NCBI GenBank assembly: GCA_963921825.1
Contig: OY997594.1
Span: forward strand, 7,135,001-7,199,000
From: Erodium maritimum
Taxonomy: Eukaryota > Streptophyta > Magnoliopsida > Geraniales > Geraniaceae
Reading direction: 5' to 3'
DNA: 64,000 bases
Part shown: positions 33,530 to 45,016 of the stretch, in pieces
How positions within the stretch are numbered: the first letter of the stretch is position 1
How the letters are laid out: every line of letters begins with the position of its first letter
Position numbers and translations under genes: made by a program
Notes under the pieces: model-generated
The model's input: only the letters and a program-made list of their open reading frames with translations
What the model was told of the DNA's origin: nothing
Databases searched by the model: none

Positions 33530-35643
33530 ATGGTAGAGTCAACTGGGCCTTGGGCCAGACAGTACGAGGTTGGGCCTTGGGCCAGGGTTGAGCTCGGGCC
33601 AGACCGGACTCAAGACAGGCTGGGCCTCGGCCCAAGCCAGGTTCGGCTCTGATCGGGTTGAGGTCCAGGTCGGGTCTGGACTCGGGTTCGGGCTCGGACC
33701 GGGTCTAGTTTGCGGTTTTGGGTCGGATCCGGGTCAGACCAGTTTTAAAGAATTATTTAATTTAAAATCAGACTAATTAACTATTTAATTAATTTAATTG
33801 GGAGATTTAAAGGATTAAAGAAGAAGGACTCTTCGGAATTAATAAATAAAATTAGAGGACTATTACGGACTGGACTGGGACTGATTACCGTCCCTTTTTG
33901 TTAAAACCAGGCTTGACCTCGATCGTGGAGAAGATCGGAGGTAAGCCCGGACGTCAGCAGCTAGGAGACGTAGCTGTTGGTTCTTCTTGAGTTAGGGAAA
34001 GTAGCAAATACCGGTTTAATTGCGGAAAGTTACTAGTATACATGATTAGGAAAATAATAATAAACGGAAAGGTCTTAGTTGGCATATAGGATGTGATTCA
34101 CTAGAATACTCGCTTTCAATTAGTAACATGTAGGATGTGATTCACTGGATTACCTGCTTTCAATATTTGGGAAATTGTTGTGCTGGTAGATGGGTCATGT
34201 CGAGCCCTAGGATTTCGTGTTGTGTGCTATAACCGCTGTGTGAGAGTCTAAATAAGATTATACTCGGTGTTGCATGTTGTGACTGTGTGTGGGAAAGTGT
34301 GTCGTGTTTGATAAAACGTGAACTCTTGGTTGTGATATGACCGGGTGAGTGATAGACCGGCTGTGTGCTATGTTGAGACGGTCCGGTTGATAGACCGGGA
34401 CCCGCTTGGGCTTTGTGCGGCTTGTTATATCCTTGTTGTGTGTCCCAAGAGAAGGCGTGACCGGAGTGGTACTTACACTGAGGGATAGTTCCGGTGTAGT
34501 GTATCGAGGCCAAGGATGGCGTGATTGATACCTGAGTCTCTGTGACGGGAAGGCGTACGACCGAAATGTGTGCCGGTCCAGTACGTATGACGAGTATTGC
34601 CCCGAGTCTGTGTGACGGGAAGACATCAGACTGAGGGATTTCCGGTCGAGGATGTTACCCTCAGTCTCAGGGAGAGGAAGATATCGGGACTGATGTTGTG
34701 TGGTCCAGTACGATATAAGTGGCTCAGTGCAAATGGCTTAGTGCATTCAATGACGTTGGAACTGTTGTACGCTATCTGTGTGTGTGTCTCGCTGTGTGCT
34801 TTATACCTGTTGGTTGGCTTTGTGCGTATTTCTAAGTATGTTTATAACTTTGTGAAAGTGATCGGTAACTGGGTGTCGGGACCGAGGCTTCGTGTTCCGG
34901 TACGACACAAATGGAACGGGCTGTGATAGCCGGGGAGGTTGGAAATGGTTGTACTAGGTTATGGGTGTTTCTGTTGTGTGTGATGTGCGTGTTGATTGGC
35001 TTTATGCGTCGTTTTAAGTGTGATTTGAGTCTTGTGGGAGTGTTGATGACCCGGGGTGCTGTTATGCCTGACTCCTGTGTTGCCGTGCGAGTTCTCACGT
35101 GTGATCGGTTGTGAGATAGCCATGGGCGTTGTTTGTTGAGAATTGTTAGGTGATGAGTGTCAAGAACTAGTTGCGAAAAGTGGTGGGTTCGGTACATTGT
35201 GAGTTGTTTTATAGGTTGTGCCTGAGTGAAGGTCAAGCGTCGTTTTGGAGTAATTGTTTAATTTGACTTTTAATAGTTGTGCTTTACTAGTATGCCCTAA
35301 TTGGACGGTTACCATGGTGATGAACTGTGGTTCAGAACCTTAACTACTTTTCCTACTGAGCGTAAGCTCACCCCTTACTTTGTTGTATTTCAGGTGTTGA
35401 GCTGGATTTGCACTAGCAGGATTCTCGGAGCTTGGGAGCTGGCGAGGGTTAGCTAGTGTCTAGCGACGTACTATTTCCTGTTATTAAACCTTTTTACTGG
35501 TCGTTTTACCGAGCAGTTGACTCGTGGTTAAATTTCGAAGTTTAAACTTATTATTTGAGACTGATTCGGCTTTATTTTTGTTCTAAATTGTTATTGTTTT
35601 AATTCACGTCTCGAGTCCGGTCAAAACCGGATTTGGGGCGTGA
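33530..35643 (+). mobile_element. Gypsy-like LTR fragment
   Basis: The right end carries TCGAGTCCGGTCAAAACCGG and then GGGGCGTGA. The preceding kilobase has the layout of Ty3-gypsy LTR interiors (TAAGCTCACCCC, then ATTTCAGGTG). The matching inverted end TGTCACGCCCCAAATCCGG is at 56111. The left end has GGGCC/CGGGTC-rich text. No gag-pol is present; a solo LTR or fragment is most likely. Confidence 0.5.
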
Positions 35644-36955
35644 TAAATAAGTCTCAAAGACAAACTGAACCAACACGGATTCAGTCATAGCACCGATAAA
35701 AGTGGAATCAAAGTAACTAGAACATAAAATAAAACCAAAACTAAGACAAAAAGAGAAAGCCATAAGTCCCAATTGCCCGGAACAGCTCGAGGTGGGAATT
35801 AAACGGTGCTTGATCCCTACTTTCCAAGGACTCGTCTCCTCGACCCAAAGGTCGATTGAACCACCGAACTTGAACCAGGAAATATGACGAGGAGGAATAG
35901 CTTTCCTCAAGGACCCCTCCCGGATTCGGCCCCTAGAGCCATGTATGCCTATCATCCATCACGGCGAGGCTGTTTCCCAGCCCTCGCATGATCTCCTAAC
36001 AGGTTCCCTGCGGTGATTCCCTTCCATCCACCCGGTCCCTACCGTATTTTCTCGTGTATAAAGCCAGTGGGCTTATCTCTGAGCACTTAGGGAGGCCTAT
36101 CGTAGATGAATGACCGGTGTCCCAGATGGAAGAGCGTAGACCCAGATTAGGTATTAGGTCTATGACTACGCTGGTTTCCATCGCTCGAGACGATCCAACC
36201 TTAGGTATCGGATTCATGGTCAACGGGAGGGAGTCACATTTTTCCGGTCTCCCTTCCCTTATGAGGGAATCTCCAGCGTTAGCCATAGAAGACCTCTATT
36301 GCAGCCGAGCCGTGAGGGTGATTGAGTCACCCTTCGCCCCAAACGGGGTCGAGGGCCTATTGATGGGGTGCGCCATAGTAGTCCCCGCCGGTACTCCAGA
36401 TGACGATTCTGTAGGTAGCGGCCCCGATTCAGATCCTTGGCTGTCACCCGTGTGGCCTCCTTCTTCCTGTTAATAGGGGTCCTCCGATCATATCCCAGCC
36501 TAGCCCCCATCAAGATTAATGGGGAAGAGATGGGGTATAGTCTCGATCAGGCCTAGAACGAGAGACCGCTCTACCATAATGTGTCGACGATCCCACCTGT
36601 CTCTGAACGCAACCATGGTGGTGGAGAATGGCCATGGAAGAAGCCACCACCGTCCTTTACAGAGACCTAGAACCACCAGGGACACGATGGGTCCTTACTG
36701 ATACCATGGTGATAGTGGAGAAGACCGAGAGCACGGTCTCATCCCTCTGATAATTGTGAAGAGAGGGGTTGATGGTGCATGTCGCTCATCTTTCCCATAA
36801 AAGCTGATGGGTGTTGGGTCATACGCAAGGGAGAAAGGATAAAAACTCATGATGTAAGTCCTGATTGACAAGGCGAAGCACGGTGAACAAGGGTGCATAC
36901 ACGGTGGCAAGTAGAGGCGGGCGGCGCAGAAGAACCCTAATTAAGGTAGAGAGAG
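35644..36955. other. Degenerate sequence, no gene recognised
   Basis: Open frames of about 100 codons occur on both strands (36117-36473 plus; 35996-36286 minus), overlapping each other. Neither has a recognisable domain. The region may derive from a LINE ORF1 on the minus strand, but I cannot show a zinc knuckle. Confidence 0.3.
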
Positions 36956-37951
36956 ACAAGATTCTCAGTTTGTTAGTGTGTTTTGTAAATAATGTCCATT
37001 TTATTTTTCCTATGCTAAAATCAGTTACTTTAAGCGATAATTAGTTAGTTCTTTGTTGATGGTGGTTATCAAAGGTGGGGTTTTGTTGTCTTTGTGGTGC
37101 TTGGGTTAACAACATGAAGTTGGGGGTTTTATTTTGTTTGTGGTGTTTGGGGTATCAAGGTGTAGTTGGGGATTGATGGGAAGCTTAGGGCAGATCTGTG
37201 GGGGCGTGGTTGGTCTTCGATTGACCTTCGTTTTGGTCTCTGTTTGTCGTTGACTCCTTTTCTGCAAGCTCTTATGTTTGATATTGCTTCATATTTAGTC
37301 TTTTTTTTTGTTTTTCAGCTCTTTGTTGGAGAAAATTGGAAGTCAAAGGGGACCTAGCTCTCCTTTTGGATCGTCGATATGTGCTGCATTCAACGGGTTA
37401 CCTCTGATAATTAAGCAGTATATGAAGAGTCATTTTTGGGGTTCCTGCAGAGCCCTTTAGTTCTCTTCCCCCCCGTTTCATTGTCCAGATGGTTTGTTGA
37501 GCTCGTAATTGTAACCCTCCTTGTCTCTCCGACGACGGTTTCAGGGTTTTCAGATCCGACTCCTTTGGGTTCATCGGTGATGTTGCCCTCGGTGGGGATC
37601 TTCTTGTGAGATCTAAGCAGTGTTCAGCATTTTCATTTGGCCTTTGTTGGGATGGTGAGTTCTCTCGGTGTTGTTTTACTAAGTATCAAGTTTTCGGTAA
37701 GCGACAGGACCGAGGTGGAGGTTAGGGTAATGACAGGTGCTCTTCGTTTGTGCTTAACGGTTGGAAAATCCTGTTTTTGACCTTGTTTATTTTGGTGTGC
37801 TTCATGGTAGAAAAATCAGGGTTATAGACCTTTAATACTGTTATGTTCTTAATGTTTGTTAAATTTGGGTATTTAGACCTTTTTTAGTGTATTCTCCCCT
37901 TGTTGGGATTGCTTTGAGACCGAGCCTTCGTGCCACTGCTCGAGTTTGTTC
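36956..37951 (+). mobile_element. LINE-related 3' region
   Basis: T/G-rich text with phrases like GGTTTTCAGATCC and TTCTTGTGAGATCT that recur in LINE-like regions of this window. It leads into the tails at about 38090 and 38350. No complete frame is seen. Confidence 0.35.
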
Positions 37952-38460
37952 TTGGTTTTATGTTATTTTCCATTATAGTTGGTTGCATCTTTTTTTGGGT
38001 TCTTGGGGTCTATAGCTAGACCTTTCTGTACTCCTCTTTCATCTCAAGAGAGATTTTAATTTAAATTTCTTTTGCTGATAAAAAAATTTAGTTAGGTGGT
38101 ATCTCACGACTTCAAATTTTTCCTGATAATAGTTTTGTCCTTTATAGTGTACATGTTTTGCGATTTCAAACTCTCGTGTCTTCTACGATTGATCGTTTTA
38201 TAGTTTACATGTTGTTGGTTTTATGTTATTTTCCATTATAGTTGGTTGCATCTTTTTTTGGGTTCTTGTGGTCTACAGCTAGACCTTTCTATACTCCTTT
38301 TTCATCTCATGAGAGATTTTAATTTAAATTTCCTTTGCTGATAAACAAATTTAGTTAGGTGGCATCTCATGACTTCAAATTTTTCCTGATAATAGTTTTG
38401 TCCTTTATACCTGTTTCGAGATTTCAAACCCTCGTGTCTCCTACGATTGATCGTTTTCTG
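37952..38460. repeat. Tandem duplication, period 263 bp
   Basis: Unit 1 (37952-38214) and unit 2 (38215 onward) share the GTTATTTTCCATTATAGTTG start, the LINE-like tail (TTTAAATTT, TTTGCTGATAAA) and the following TTAGTTAGGTGG and TCCTACGATTGATCG text. Because tail plus flank are both repeated, it is a tandem duplication and not two insertions. Confidence 0.85.
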
Positions 38461-38829
38461 GCCGAAATTCAATAAGTTGTGGGAGGTAATGTCTATGGCA
38501 GCGGAATTCAACGAGGGCAAGTTGTTACAGACAAGCTCTACAAGAAAGAGATCTGGTTCTAAACCACGTACGGGCTCTGAGTCCCACATGTTCAAGTAGT
38601 GGGCCTTTGGATGTAGACATGGTAGCAACACAGTAAGCGAGAGGCGTGAAGCACCCTCACCTATCTATTAGAATGATAACGACAATAGTAGATGATCAGG
38701 TCGATATTGTCTGGTCATCCCATCCAGTGTGAGACCGACACTATCCAGTATCTTATTGGTTCCTATCAAGTCGGTCGGGTTTCAGCACACCCACTCCATA
38801 TACAGCCCTCATATCCTATCAAAGAGCGG

Positions 38830-39115
38830 ACGTCAGACGCTGTCACCAAGGACTGGAGGACAATCTAGTGTCATTTCACCAAATTTTATTCGGAAAGGCA
38901 CGTCAAGGTTCTTTCTGAATCATTAGCGAGTATCGCCAAAGTGGTTGTTACTACCCCTGTAACACTCACATTCAGGTTGATCCCAAAGCCTCTATTTACA
39001 AACAGTCGCGTCCAATCAGTTTAATAAGGAATGGTCAATCAAGCCTATGTTGCAGGTATTCCCAAAGAGAACGTCACTCTCCCAATAACGCTTAGGATCA
39101 GAATGAACTGTGGAC
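38830..39115. repeat. Dispersed repeat, copy 1
   Basis: It aligns with 42820-43095 through blocks such as GGCACGTCAAGGTTC, ACAGTCGCGTCCAA and GGAATGGTCAATCAAGCCT. Direct orientation, moderately diverged. No coding function recognised. Confidence 0.75.
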
Positions 39116-39364
39116 ATATATGTCTCCCCTCTTTACATGCCTATTTGTGTATATGTTACTTAGTCGTACTATTTGCATTTGGTACACAAGACCTGTTCGG
39201 GTCCTGTTATGTTGTAGGAGGAGAATGTAATTATATTCAAATATAACATAATATACTTCATTATATAGAATTTATTTTATATTTCACAATTTCCTTTGAT
39301 CAGTAAAGTACAAATATTATAAATACTATCTTTTTCAAAGATAGCAAAAATACCACATTCCAGT

Positions 39365-39447
39365 TCTTTTTTTTTTTTTGATAAGCTCAAAAATTTATTA
39401 TTAAAACCGAATCCGAAAACGGTAAACTCTGATTCAAGGAGAAACAG
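39365..39447 (-). mobile_element. Short LINE tail insertion
   Basis: A T tract and GATAAGCTCAAAAATTTATT lie between imperfect direct repeats (AGATAGCAAAAATACCACATT and GGATAGCAAAATACCACATT, differing by one A), the likely target duplication. It lies in the 3' flank of defensin-like gene 1. Confidence 0.65.
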
Positions 39448-39490
39448 GATAGCAAAATACCACATTCGAGTTGATCCTAGATCTTTACTC

Positions 39491-40248
39491 CTACGTTTCT
39501 CGTTCGTCCAGACAACGGAATGCTTTATCATAACCCAGACTCATATGATAACAACGGCAAAGTTTTGGGGAGACACACCTTGGTTTGGTTGAGGCGTCTC
39601 GAAACTTGTCATCACAGATTTTACTACATACTTTGTTCTCGACAAAGCCCCACTTCTCCCAGAAGCTAATGTGACACTCGCCTTCTTTGATGGGATAGTC
39701 ATGCACAGTCTGACAAGCATAGGTCAAAGGAACAATATGTGGAGCTGCATAAATATTAGTCAAATGTTATTAACATGATCCTTCAACCCGGTATAACATA
39801 TTTATCGGGTTGAAATTTAAGTATACCAAATTGTATTTCTTGTCTGGGATATACCTCAGCTTTCTAAAATTTTCACTTTATACTTTTTCGTAAGTTTTTG
39901 GATGAAAAAAAAGGTCTTGATCCGTACACAAGACCATATTTTCCCAAAAATGACACATTGCACTTAAACCTTCTATAATGGGTCTTCTGTTCGTATGAGA
40001 AAATCATTTTTAGTTTGGGAAAATAATAATTTTTCAATTTTTATTATTTTACTACCTTTCTGTTAGTTTTTTGGACAGAAAGAGTTTGTGTCATCCACAT
40101 GACAATATTAGGTGAAAATAATGAATAATTAAACCTAAAGATTCACAAAAACTTTTTGTTTGATCACTAATGAAATGGGATAGTGGAAGAACAAACCTGC
40201 AAAGACGAGAACAAGGCAAAGGATAAGAGCGTAAGAAAGCTTAGCCAT
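39491..40248 (-). CDS. Defensin-like (DEFL/LCR) secreted peptide, gene 1
   Basis: Two exons on the minus strand: 40248-40197 (52 nt) and 39744-39491 (254 nt), joined by a 452-nt GT-AG intron in phase 1. The product has 101 residues. Exon 1 encodes a signal peptide (MAKLSYALILCLVLVFA). The mature part begins APHIVPL and has eight cysteines, including KVCSKIC and the terminal CRCY pair, which suits the plant defensin-like fold of disulphide-bonded peptides. An intron near the end of the signal peptide is usual for this family. Such peptides act in defence or pollen-pistil signalling; which applies here is unknown. A TATAAATA box lies about 70 bases upstream (40317-40324). All splice sites and frames are intact. 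Confidence 0.85.
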
Positions 40249-40316
40249 ATTTAACTATATATGATATAAAAATAAAGGAGAGCGATAAAAAGATACATAT
40301 GATATAGTTGAGTGAA

Positions 40317-40324
40317 TATTTATA
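40317..40324 (-). promoter_or_regulatory. TATA box of defensin-like gene 1
   Basis: TATAAATA on the minus strand, about 69 bases before the ATG. The matching position in gene 2 reads TACAAATT. Confidence 0.6.
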
Positions 40325-40599
40325 CAATATGTGATTTGTGGGAAACGGATTATCATAAGTTGTTTTATTATGAGCATTAATTTACTCTATTATTATTCGT
40401 CTGTTTTACAAAAATAGAGAAAAACTTAAAATGATGTATCAATACGTGAATGTTATCCTAAAACTTCAACTGTATTTTTATTTATACTTATAACGGCCTT
40501 CTACTGTCATAAATACAAGAACCAAGTATATTATTTAAGAAAAAAAAATATTTACGTATATTTTAGTTTTTGAATTGTAAATATATAAGAGTATCATAG

Positions 40600-42240
40600 A
40601 TCAAATTTTAGGTCAAAAACTTCTCTACTTTTTCTCGCCCCCTCCCCCTCCAAATCATTCCGCCGCCGTCCTCTATGGAAAACCTCCCATCTTCGTTGCC
40701 CACGATCACGAAACCAATCGTGGCCATGGGCTCTGCTCCTTCCTTGCCATCTATGGGTGCAATGCCTCAAGCTCCTCCGGCAACGGGGACCACGCCACCA
40801 CCGTCCCACGCCACATTGGGAGAACCTTCCCTTTCATCGCTTGTATTTTTTAAAAGGGTTGTGCCTTTTAGCTCCATTGTGGGAGCTCTTTCTTGTAATC
40901 GTTGTCCTAGTCTTTGACCTTTCGATGCTTCCCTTCTCCAGAAGTAGCTTCTTTTTAATAGAAACTCGAGCTGATAAAAGAAAAATCTCCGGATACCCCC
41001 CATCTCTCACGATGATTACGGAGTCGGAGCCCTTATTGGCAGACTGGGAGGATGAAGACGAGATCTTGGAGGTCCTGATTAAATCTATTCCCGCTGTAGC
41101 CGATGGCCGATATTGCTACTCCTTAGCTGAAAAAGTTGCTGGAAAAGGAAGCTGCAACATCACTGCCCTCAGTGGGGTAATGATTCGCAGTTAAAAAATA
41201 TAGGGGTTGGAGGTGGAGCGCCTCAACATGGAAGTGGTGGCGTTCAATTTTCCGTCGAGTGCAATTATGAAGTCCATCCGCCACAGAGGCTCGTGGGATT
41301 CAGTAAGGAAGTTGGGGTACGAGCTACAAACGTCCCTAGACACGCACAGAACGCTCTGGTCAGAGCCATACTCGTCAATGCTTTGGTCACCGAGGTAACT
41401 TTTTCTACTATTCCAACCCCCCGTCGGCTGGATGATTTTATGTGGTTACGTGTTAGCATTGATGAGACTCTTGGGTTTTTTGTGTCCGCTACGGCAGACT
41501 CAACCAATGAATCGAAGCATGCCGGGCTCACTTGCCAGGAGTAGAGCGGGAGGAGGTTTGCTTTGATGATTCCATTAGGGGTCCCGATAGGATTTGATGT
41601 TGACCGTCTCAATAGGATAGAGTGAAGGGCACCCATAACAGCACGGGTGACCTCGGTGGATGAACTTCTCACCTCACTGTCCTTGGACCCGATCAAGGAA
41701 TATATGGGAGGTACCAGGGCGGGAACCAGTAGGGTTCCTCTTCTTCCCCATCTGAATTTCCTAGCACTTGAAGGAGTGGATGAGGTCCGATCCGAGTCCG
41801 ACGGCTTGGCTAAGGAAGGCCCTGAATGGGCAGTCTACAAAATGCAGGGGCCGCATCCCGGATCGTTAACCGGGGACCCGAGAATTACAAATCCCGACGA
41901 CTTGGCTATCGTATCTTAGAGTGAGGACCCACTTTTTTCTACTCTACATGTATGAGCGATAACAACTAGGCTGGGGAAGTAGAAAGAGCCCCAGGATCAG
42001 GTAGGAGGACTAGGCACCATAAGGAAGAAAGCGCTGAAAGCCAAAGACAAAGGGAAGGTGGGACAATGCTATATCCGGACCAACCAGATCAAGAGGGCGT
42101 TGGATCTTTCGGGAATCGTTCCACCTACCCGCCAGTTGAGGGACGAGGAGGATAGCGGTGATCAACATGAGAGGGCTCAAAAGTAGCCTCGTTAGGACCA
42201 ATAATAGGCCCTAGGGAAGAGGGGGAGTCCCGAAGATGGT
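40600..42240 (+). pseudogene. LINE ORF1-like remnant
   Basis: Broken frames include a proline/serine-rich start (40675-40917), an acidic segment (LLADWEDEDEILEVLIKSIP near 41030-41095) and a basic end (GTVP-like, RALDLSGIVPPTRQLRDEED near 42090-42150). The order and composition fit a plant L1 ORF1; the knuckle is not clear. Several stops are present and no reverse transcriptase follows. Confidence 0.45.
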
Positions 42241-42819
42241 CTATCCTCCGAGACCCGCGGCGGCCAGTACTGGGACGCTCGGGAAAGTCAAGGGAGCAGC
42301 GCATTCTTATTTCTTTTTATATGGCTATATCTATTTTGTTTCCGCTCTGAACTGCAGTCTTAATGGTTTTCTAGTTGGATTCCTCGTAATGTGTTTTGTT
42401 TAGTTGTAAGTGTGGTAAGAGTATTTCCTCATTTTGTGTCTACGATCAAAAGTAGACTAGTTCTACGGGTTCATGAGAGTTGGGTCACCCACCGGGGACT
42501 CAGACATTATTCTGGAACACACGACCTTTGCTCTTACCTATGTAACCTTTGACTGCCATTAATGCATTTCCTCATTGCCCGTTTCGATTTTTTTTTTGCC
42601 ACATAAGTGTGATGGCTTGATCGACTACACGCTGATTTAGCCGCTAAAGCCTAGTTTTAGATTTAAAAAATAATAATCACAAAACGTTCAAAACTTGCAT
42701 AAATTGATAGTAATAAGAAAGTATAAAAAATATATAATATTCACATTACAAAATTTGTGCGGTCCAAAATAATCAAACTAATATCTAACAATTCAAATCA
42801 AATTATTTGGCACCCTAAT

Positions 42820-43095
42820 ACCAAATCTTATTCGGAAGGGCACGTCAAGGTTCAATCTGGATTATTAGCAAGTATCGATAGAGTGTTTGTCGCTCTCCTG
42901 ATAAGGCTCGCATTCAGGTTGACCCTAGAGCCTTTGTTTACAATCAGTCGCGTCCAACCAGTTTTATAAGGAATGGTCAATCAAGCCTCCGTGGAAGGTA
43001 TCCTCAGAGTGGAGGTCACTCCCCCGACAACGCTTCGGATCAAGATGAATAGTGAGCATATTTGTCCCCTCTACTTACCTATATATTTGTGTATA
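42820..43095. repeat. Dispersed repeat, copy 2
   Basis: Partner of 38830-39115 in the same orientation. Confidence 0.75.
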
Positions 43096-43202
43096 TGTTA
43101 TGTTAGATTGTGGCTAGTAAAATAAGATATACAAGATCTAAACGGTAATCGAAGATATAATTAAATAAATATAAAATTTAAACGTAAATGAAACAGATTA
43201 AA

Positions 43203-43680
43203 GGGAAAATATCATATTGGTACCCTTAACTATACGTTTTTAACACATTGATACCCTTAACTAATTTAATCACTAAAAAGGTATCTTAAGTTTCCATTCA
43301 GTAACACGTTAGTGTTTATTGTCCATTTTTAGACGGAAAATTGTCATGTGCAATGCACATGACCTTAAACTTTCAAAAAATGACAAAAATACCCCTATAA
43401 GTTCAAACCCTAATTATTCTTTTACCTTATTGCTCCTATGAAAACTTCATCTCCCCCATTTTGTTTCATACATACGCCTCCTTCATTCTGTTTCTCCTTC
43501 ATTTTATTTCTTCCCCAGCCTTCATCTCCACCACCATGACCATTTTCCGTCAAAAAATAGACAGAAAACACTTAAGTGTTACTGATTGGAAACTTAATGT
43601 ACTTTTTTAGTGATTAAATTCGTTAAGGGTACAAATGTGTTAAAAACGTGTACTTAAGGGTATCAATCTAATATTTTCCC
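43203..43680. mobile_element. MITE, family 2
   Basis: Inverted termini GGGAAAATATCATATTGGTA and their partner at 43680 extend through TACCCTTAA and GTTTTTAACACA motifs. Flanks share AGATTAAA (43195-43202 and 43682-43689), within a probable 9-bp duplication with one mismatch. It is non-coding; Mutator-type origin is inferred from duplication length. Confidence 0.8.
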
Positions 43681-43689
43681 TAGATTAAA

Positions 43690-44735
43690 TCGAAATAACA
43701 TTCGGTAATGTTGAAATCAAAATTCGGAATAAATAGAGGTGTGGTGATCCACTTTACTTAAGACCTTTTAACATGGGCCTCTCAGGATACAGCGATTTGA
43801 TAGTCAAACATCAACCGTGCGAGAAATCACCGAGAGCGAGATAAGATTCGAATCGTAAATGGGAGAGGGAACGGAATTTCGTCATGTTTCTTTCCGTATA
43901 TTTTTCCAAGTGCTTAGAAAGACTAGTAAGATGGTTCTTAAATAGGCTATTTGGGGGCGAAAAAAGTCTTTTGGTGGGGTACCTAATCCCATGAAAATCT
44001 CCCCCATGAGTTATGGCCTAACCAATTAGCTTAGTCAACGATCTAGAAAACTGTAAAGACTAAAAACTCATTTTGAATTAAGTTAATAAAACTTCATCAC
44101 ATTTTAATGTCATCTAACAACCTCCCACAAAATGTAATGGGAATGGATAGAAAACAAGGAAGTGGTGATTTCTAAAAGTCGATACTTGCATATGATAGGT
44201 AAATGTTCATCCTTGAACCTTCCCTTGTGAAATTATATTTACTCTGTTAACTGACTCATAGCCACGATGGCCACCGCAGTAACCACAAGGAAGAGGGGGT
44301 TTGAGAGTAGAGAGAGAGGGGAGCGTTTTCTAGAGAGAGAAGAGATTTAGAATATTTGTTAGTCGTTAGTTTTCATATACGTTGAAAGCCTTTTTTGGAA
44401 AATAGGAATTCGTTTAGGAATTATTTCAATTTGTTTCCTTCTCCAAGTTTGAGAAAATCGTTTAGGAATTTTAATTGCAAATTCATTCCTCCATAATTCC
44501 GTATGAATTCAAAATCTGTTCAATTTTTTTTTAATTTCCCTCTACCGTGCCTCTCTAACTGTTTGGGCTCCTTACTTGTTTTGGGGCTTTTTTTTTTCTA
44601 TCTGTTGTTTGTTTATACGATACACAATGATAACACTTGGGCTAAACATACAAAGCCCAAATAAACGAAGATACAACCCAAAACAAACCTTGCAACACAA
44701 AAGTCAGCCTCGACTTCAAATATTTTTTTTCCTTT
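43690..44735. other. No gene recognised
   Basis: A block near 43990-44050 (CCCCCATGAGTTATGG, TTAGCTTAGTCAACGATCTA) recurs at 46395-46440. A purine-rich GAGAGAGAG stretch occurs at 44310-44350. No supported open frame. Confidence 0.4.
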
Positions 44736-44940
44736 TTTTGATCGGTAAAACAAATTTAAATTAAGTGCTCTATGAGGTATAGAGCAAATGATGAAGTACA
44801 AGAACTGAGCATTATAGAGGAACCTCAAACCAGAACCCTCAACAGGCTGAGCTACAACTAACAAGCTTACACAGAGAAACCAACCAGTACAACCAACAAG
44901 ACGTTCTCTACCTTCGTGTTCTGCTCCCACATCCATCAAA
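44736..44940 (-). mobile_element. LINE-type 3' tail (minus strand)
   Basis: On the minus strand it ends AATTTAAATTTG, then TTACCGATCAAAAAAAGG. The 5' portion is missing or not recognisable. Confidence 0.5.
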
Positions 44941-45016
44941 ATTATGCAGCTTCTTCCATGGCCGAAATAGAGAACCCAGCTCCTCTTCTTAGCTTCAGAG
45001 ACACGTACGCAGCAAG

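Larger units (their letters stand above)
39160..40520. repeat. Duplicated segment carrying defensin-like gene 1
   Basis: This aligns with 46690-47525 over the 3' flank (AGAGAATGTAA, ATATAACATAATATA), both exons, and about 250 bases of promoter. Length differs mainly through an insertion in intron 1 and a LINE tail in the 3' flank of this copy. Confidence 0.85.

Noticed and set aside
34160-35236. Overlapping frames on both strands (117-134 codons)
   Set aside because: Low-complexity GT-rich LTR sequence without domains.
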